A DNA stretch of 64,000 nucleotides from Eonycteris spelaea (lineage: Eukaryota; Chordata; Mammalia; Chiroptera; Pteropodidae). Below the pieces are notes generated by a model. The model was given only the letters and a program-made list of their open reading frames with translations. It was not told where the DNA came from and made no database searches. Of this stretch, positions 58,948 to 64,000 are shown in pieces. Location: assembly GCA_003508835.1 (NCBI GenBank), contig PUFA01000143.1, positions 2,168,501 to 2,232,500 of the forward strand. The letters run 5' to 3'. How positions within the stretch are numbered: the first letter of the stretch is position 1; each line of letters starts with the position of its first letter. Both the position numbers and the translations under genes were made by a program.

Positions 58948-59845
58948 ATGGGGAGACAAAGAATCATGTCTCAAATGAAAAGAAACAGAGCAAAGCTCCA
59001 GCAAAAGAAGTAAGCAAAATGGAGACAAGCAATTTACCAGGTGCGAGTTTAAAACACTTGTTATAAAGATGTTCAATAAACTTAGGGAAAGAGTAAATAA
59101 ACTCGGTGAGAAATTTAACAAAGATAATGAAAACAAAAAAAAAATGGAGCTAGAAAACATAAAAAAGAACAAGTCAGAAATAAAGAATACAATAACTAGA
59201 GAAAATCAATATCAGATTAGATAAAGCAGAGGATTATATCAGCAATTTAGAAGAAAAGGTAGCAGAAAGCACCCAATCAAAAGAGCAACAACAACAAAAG
59301 AATCAAAAACAATTAAGATTGCTTAAGGGACCTCTGGGCCAACATCAAGCATACCAACATTTTCATCATAGGAGTACCAGAAGGAGAAGAGAAAGAGCAA
59401 GGAATGAAAACCTATTTGAAGAAATAATGATGGAAAACTTTCCTAACCTGGTAAAGAAAAGAGACATACAAGCCCAAGAGGTGGAAAGAGACCTAAACAA
59501 GATAAATCCAAAGAGGCTACATCAAGACACGTCAAAATTAATATGCCAAAGCTTAACATCAAAGAGAGAACCTTAAAAGCATCAAGAGAAAAGCAGTTAG
59601 TCACAAGGGAGTTCCCATTAGACTCAGCTGATTTCTCAACAAAACTTTGCAGGCCAGAAAGGGTTGGTATGAAGTATTAAAAATGATGAAAAAAAAAAAA
59701 AGACCCACAACCAAGTTTACTCTACTCAGTAAAGCTATCATTTGGAATCAAAGGACATGTAAAGAGCTTCCTGTACAAAAAAAAGCTAAATGAGTTCATT
59801 GATAACAAACCAGTATTATAAAAAATGTTGCAGTGACGTCTTTAA
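58948..59845 (+). pseudogene. L1 ORF1 pseudogene in copy C
   Basis: The ATG at 58948 begins MGRQRIMSQMKRNRAKLQ and soon hits a stop. A later open frame (59319-59576) reads NLFEEIMMENFPNLVKKRDI, the segment between coiled coil and RRM, and continues into the first part of the RRM. The C-terminal domain is seen at about 59620-59840 (cagctgatttctcaacaaaa, then a ttgcaggccagaaagggttg block). Multiple stops and frameshifts. Confidence 0.87.
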
Positions 59846-60148
59846 AAAGATAAATAAATAAAAATATGAATAAGAAAATGGCAATAGCTATATATCTATA
59901 AATAATCCCTTCAAGTGAAAAAAGAATTAAATGCTCTAATCAAAAGATAGGTTGCTGAATGGATAAGAAAACATGACCCTTGCATATATGCTGGCTATAA
60001 GTGACCCACTTCAAATTGACACACACAGACTGAAAGTAAAGAGATGAAAAAAAAAAAAAGATATTTCAAGAAAATCGAAATGGAAAAAAATCTGGGGTAG
60101 CAATTCTTATACCAGACAAAATGGACTTTAAAACAAAGAATCTTAAGG

Positions 60149-60509
60149 TTATCATGCTAAGCTAAATAAATCAGACAGAAACAGTTGAGAATTGTATGAT
60201 GTTACTCATATGTGGGATATTAAAGTGAAAGCAATAAATGAACAGGATAAAAAAGTAATAAATGAACAGGACAAATGAACAGAGACTCATGGACATGGAC
60301 AACAGTTCAGTGGTTACCAGAGGGAAATGAGGGAAGGGGAATATAGATAAGAGTAAAAGGAGTCAAATACGTGGTGGTGGAAGGAAATTTAACTTTGGGT
60401 GGTGAACACACAATGTAATATAGATATGATGCATTATTAAATTGTGTACTTGAAAATATATAATTTTGTATATAATGTCACCTCAATAATTTAATTTTAA
60501 AGCATAATA
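60149..60509 (+). mobile_element. 5'-truncated L1 3' end nested in copy C, sense
   Basis: Starts in the ORF2 tail (ttatcatgctaagctaaata) and holds the same 3' UTR type as 22586-23277: cagagactcatggacatgga, cagtggttaccagagggaaa, ggtggtgaacacacaatgta and the end gtatataatgtcacctcaat. Possible target-site duplications are aatcttaagg (60139-60148) and aactcaagg (60509-60517), imperfect. The break sits just before the half-L1 deletion junction. Confidence 0.85.
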
Positions 60510-60700
60510 ACTCAAGGATTTAAAAAGAGACAAACAGGATCCAGTAATCCCACTTCTGGGTATTTATTCAAAAACCCAAAATACTACTTTGAAGGAACAT
60601 GTGATTTCATATGTTCATTGCAGCATTATTTACAATAGCCAAGATATGGAGACAAGCTGGGTGTCCATCAATGAATAAATGGATAAAAAAAAATAGGGTA

Positions 60701-63085
60701 TAGAAAATGGCATAGATGACAGAGGCCCTGTTCCTCCCTCTGGCAACCAAATCAAAGTTGTGACAGAAACAAGAGCAAACAGCAAGGAAAATCGCCTGGG
60801 ATCTAGATGAACAAGCTATACAACTAGAGAGAGAACTAAGAAATCCTGCAGTGGCAGAAGGCAGGATGGGGTAGGACGTGAGGCTGCTCAGTCCTGAGCA
60901 TCTGAGTGGGACAGAAGCTGTGGAGAGGTAGCGGCAGCCAGCAGCTGCAGATGCCTCTTAAAGGGGCCATGTCCACCAGCTAACTTTCATGGTGACATAC
61001 CTGCTCGCTCTGAGCACCAGCACCAATTCAGCTGAGCAGGGTCACCAGGGACTTACAGGGGGATACTGAATTTTTGGAGTGAGGGCCGAGGTGAGACTCA
61101 CTCTGTACAGAAGTCCCGGGGTATCCATTGTTCCTTTGTTGAGCCCTCCCCCTTTCCAGTGCTCAGACTCAGCACCACCATAGTGGAGATATCATCAAAC
61201 TGGATAAGAGGTCACCCTGCCCAGAGAATTCCCTGAAAACTGCCTCTCCCAACTCGCAACCCTACCCAAGCCACATCTAGGTATATCCTTGCTTAGTCAG
61301 GTGACCTTTGCTGAGCAGAGCCAAGACTTACTAGTGGAAGCTGGTCTATTTCTAGTATGGCCTTTTGAAGTAACTATAAGCACAGCATCTGTGGATTGTT
61401 TGTTGAATCTTACTTAACAGGTGGCCCAGGCTAGGGCTAAATTTGGCCTGCAGCTGAACCCCTTTCAGGACTGTGCCACTGGACACCTACCACACAAATC
61501 CACACAAAGAAGATCAAGAGACTTAGGAGCTTTGCTTAGTACACAAAAAGGCAGCCAAAATGGGAAGACAAAAAAAAAAAAAAAACAGAAACCATATGAG
61601 AGAACAGAACAGAGATCCAGGAATAATGGAGTCAAGCGAGCTAACAGATGCAGAGTTCAAAACACAGGTAATCAAGATGCTCAATGAACTTAGGAGAAGT
61701 GTAGATGAACTCAGTGAGAACTTTAAGAAAGAGATTAAAAAAAAAAGAACAACAGAAATGGAAATTATAAAATGGAACCAGTCAGAAATGAAGAACACAT
61801 TATCTGAGATAAGACATATTAAATGTAATAAACAAAGTGAATTAAGAAGAGGATCAAAAGACCTATACAGAGGATAGGAAAGCCAAGGACACTCAATCAT
61901 AGTGGCAAGAAAAAGAAGCCAAGACTATAATAATAATAATTTAAGGGGCCTATGGGACACTATTAAGTGTAAAAATATCCTTGTCATAGGGATACCCAAG
62001 ATGTTAAAGAGCTATTTGAAGAAATAATGATGGATAACTTCCCTAATCTGGTAAAGGAAATAGACATACAACCCCAGGAAGCTCAAAGAGTCCCCAAAAC
62101 CAGGAACTCTAAGAAGCCTACACCAAGACACATAGTAATTAAAATGCCAAAGGTTAAATACAAAGTAGAATCTTAAAATCAGCAAGATAAAACTAGATAG
62201 TTAGCAACAAGGGAGTATGCATAAGACTGGCAGCTGGTTTCTCAAAAGAGACTATGCAGGACAGAAGGGCTTGGCACATAATATTCAATGTGATGAAAAC
62301 CCAGGATCTGCAACCAAGAATACTTTATCCAGCAAAGCTATCATTTTGAGTTGAAGGACAAATAAAGAGCTTCTCCAACAAAAATAAGCTAAAGGAATTC
62401 ATTATCACCAAGCCAATATTACAGGAAATGTTGGAGGGACTTCTTTAAGAAGAAAAAACATCTTTCAAAACAGGAATAAAGAATGGTAATAACTACATTC
62501 CTATGAACAAGTACCTCAAATGGAAAAGAATTAAGTGCTCCAACCAAAAGACATAGTGACTGAATGGATAAGAAAATATGACAACTACATATGCTACCTA
62601 CAAGAGATTCACTTCAGATTAAAAGACAAACACAGACTAAAAGGAAAGGGATGGAAAAAGATATTGTCTCAATGGACTTAGAGGGTATTGCGCTGAATAA
62701 TGGGTCAGATGGAAAAAGACAAATATCGCTTGATTTCATATTAATATGGAATCTCAAGAACAAAATCATCGACAACAACAAAAATGGAAATGAACTCTTA
62801 GATACAGAAAATATTTGGAGGAATATTAGATGAGAGGGGGTTTGGGGGGCAATAAAAAGGCAAAAGGATTAAGAGGTACAAATGGATAGTTGCAGAATAG
62901 ACATGGAGATGTAGAGTGTAGCATGGGGAAGTTGGTTAATAATGTAATAAATATGAAAGGGGGAAGAGGGGTACTAGATTTAGTGGAGTGATCACTATGA
63001 ATTATGTGGATCTCTGATCACTATGCTGTATGACTAAAACTGGTATATTATTGTATGACAACTATAATTGAAAAATAAAAGTTAT
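60701..63085 (+). mobile_element. Half-L1 copy D, sense, further deleted
   Basis: 5' UTR from about 60701 (aaaatggcatagatgacaga) to 61559, ORF1 (61560-62448), ORF2 start to about 62667 (gatggaaaaagatattg), then a direct jump to the extreme ORF2 end (caatggacttagagggtatt) and the 3' UTR, which ends in gtatgacaactataattg and a short A-rich tail. It lacks the segment kept by A, B, C and E on either side of their junction, so it carries a larger deletion. It begins directly where copy C breaks off. Confidence 0.88.
61560..62448 (+). pseudogene. L1 ORF1 pseudogene in copy D, best-kept N-terminus
   Basis: Open from the ATG at 61560 for 105 codons: MGRQKKKKNRNHMREQNRDP, then ESSELTDAEFKTQVIKMLNE, a heptad-like coiled coil (LRRSVDELSENFKKEIKKK) and NQSEMKNTLSEI. 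In ORF1p this part drives trimer formation. The frame stops at 61877. Downstream the RRM (about 62110-62200) and the C-terminal domain (about 62225-62448: ctggcagctggtttctcaaa, then ctatgcaggacagaagggct) are recognisable but frameshifted. The frame stops before the RRM. Confidence 0.88.
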
Positions 63086-63434
63086 TAAAATTACATTACA
63101 ATATGACTATAAAAGTGGCATGGACCTATGAAAGTCATTTTAAAGGATACTAGAGTTCAGAATAATGGAAATTATAAAAATGTCATCTTCATTCTTTTAA
63201 GATTTTTCTTTGGTTTGTTTTTGGTGGAGTGGTAGATAAAAATTGAAAAAAGACAGACCGGAAACAGGGCTTGAGAAGGTAAGTATAAAGTTAAAGTTCA
63301 ATTCAGTTCAATAATTATTTATCACTTAACTATGTTATTTCAAATTATGCCTAATGTATAGTTTAAAAAACAAATAAAACAAATTTAAAAAAAATAAAAA
63401 ATCTTTTTAATCTAAGGCATCCAGAATCTATAGT
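63086..63434. other. Non-coding stretch
   Basis: A-rich; no gene or clear repeat. Confidence 0.5.
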
Positions 63435-63545
63435 TGGTAGATTGCATCTACCTGTGTGATCTTGAGTAATTTACATAACCTCTTCAAGCTTTAGTTTCTA
63501 CATCTATAAAAATGGTAATAAAATTATCGTTTCTGTAGATATGTT
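63435..63545 (+). mobile_element. MIR SINE, sense
   Basis: catctacctgtgtgatcttg, agtaatttacataacctctt, caagctttagtttctacatc, tataaaaatggtaataaaat follow the MIR core order closely. Confidence 0.82.
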
Positions 63546-63807
63546 GAGTATTAGTTCTGTTCTGGAATTTAATACACTGTGAAACAATGGTTTCTTTTGT
63601 TAGTGTTATGAATATAGTACTCTGGGAAAACAGGGGAGCAAGGGCATATGTGCTCTGGGTTGGATAGAGGTCAAGAAATAAAGCCTTTAAAGCTAAGTAT
63701 GGCAGTCACTTTGGTTTTACTCTGAAATATACTTTTTAAAAACAAGTTGACTTAAAATAATGAACATTTATTATATCTTACAAATATGTAGTTTGGCTGT
63801 CTGGTTC
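63546..63807. other. Non-coding stretch
   Basis: No gene or repeat recognised. Confidence 0.5.
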
Positions 63808-64000
63808 TTTTTTTCTTTTTTATGGTGACGTTGGTTAACAAAATCCAATACTTTCAGAAGTATACTTTAACAGTAAGGCATATATATATATTTACACAGT
63901 GTGTTCACCCCAATAGTTAGATTTCTTTCTGTCACCTCACATATGTGAGCCCCTTTTACCCTGCGTCTAACACCATCCTTCCTCCTTCTTTGTACTATCA
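63808..64000 (-). mobile_element. L1 3' end, antisense, running off the window
   Basis: Starts on the left with a T-rich tail (tttttttcttttttatggtg), then acgttggttaacaaaatcca, taacagtaaggcatatatat, tttacacagtgtgttcaccc, tagatttctttctgtcacct. This is the reverse of the 3' UTR type seen at 22586-23277. The window ends inside it, so the 5' extent is unknown. Confidence 0.88.

Larger units (their letters stand above)
57530..60700 (+). mobile_element. Half-L1 (HAL1-like) copy C, sense, with nested L1
   Basis: 5' UTR from about 57530 (ttctggtcaagatggcttag) to 58947, ORF1 (58948-59845), ORF2 start (59870-60148), then an inserted L1 3' fragment (60149-60509). The half-L1 resumes at about 60518 (atttaaaaagagacaaacag), passing the deletion junction into cagtaatcccacttctgggt and the ORF2 C-terminus to about 60700, where copy D begins. 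The junction is the same as in A and B. The 3' UTR of copy C is absent. Confidence 0.87.

Noticed and set aside
61523..61900. 125-codon minus-strand frame with many F, L and S
   Set aside because: Antisense of the ORF1 coiled coil in copy D.

Overview
This is a stretch of nuclear genome from a placental mammal: AT-rich, poor in CpG, and filled with decayed transposable elements. I found no intact protein-coding gene, no exon I could defend, and no tRNA, rRNA or CRISPR array. The longest open frames (143 codons at most) are either antisense to LINE-1, low-complexity translations, or chance. The ancient MIR, L2 and MaLR/ERVL repeats are those shared by placental mammals. The LINE-1 3' ends and 5' UTRs resemble laurasiatherian types. 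No Alu, B1/B2, carnivore SINEC, Bov-tA/BovB or pig PRE1 is visible. A bat is my best guess, with low confidence; only database masking would settle it.

Layout. Positions 1-6450 are background with a MIR, an L1 3' end, an L2, an 85-bp direct repeat and a MaLR LTR lying in an antisense L1. Positions 6451-9775 hold a long sense L1 ORF2 remnant, then an antisense L1 5' fragment. Positions 10482-13642 hold a half-L1 (HAL1-like copy A) with clear target-site duplications. Positions 14520-17520 hold LTR-like sequence and an ERVL-type pol remnant interrupted by an antisense L1. Positions 17770-25460 are mostly background with old L1, MIR and L2, plus a 5'-truncated L1 that landed inside a 122-bp tandem duplication. 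Positions 25752-32385 hold a sense ORF2 fragment joined to a nearly full-length antisense L1, which makes a large inverted repeat. Positions 36365-41237 hold two half-L1s head to head, the second carrying a hAT-type MITE with target-site duplications. Positions 42765-46460 are a nested L1/LTR/L1 block. Positions 51740-55345 hold an antisense internally deleted L1 full of long microsatellites. Positions 57530-63085 hold two further half-L1s in line, one of them split by another L1. The window ends inside an antisense L1 that runs off the edge.

The most interesting signal is the set of half-L1 elements. They have an L1 5' UTR, ORF1, the start of ORF2 and an L1 3' end, but lack most of endonuclease, all of reverse transcriptase and part of the ORF2 C-terminus. 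Four copies (A, B, C and antisense E) share nearly the same deletion junction, which points to one non-autonomous family that spread after a single deletion. Copy F has a clearly different junction and copy D has lost still more. Such elements are known in mammals as HAL1, so the class is not new, but the local density and the two or three deletion types side by side are worth a look. All copies are broken by stops and indels; nothing here looks active.
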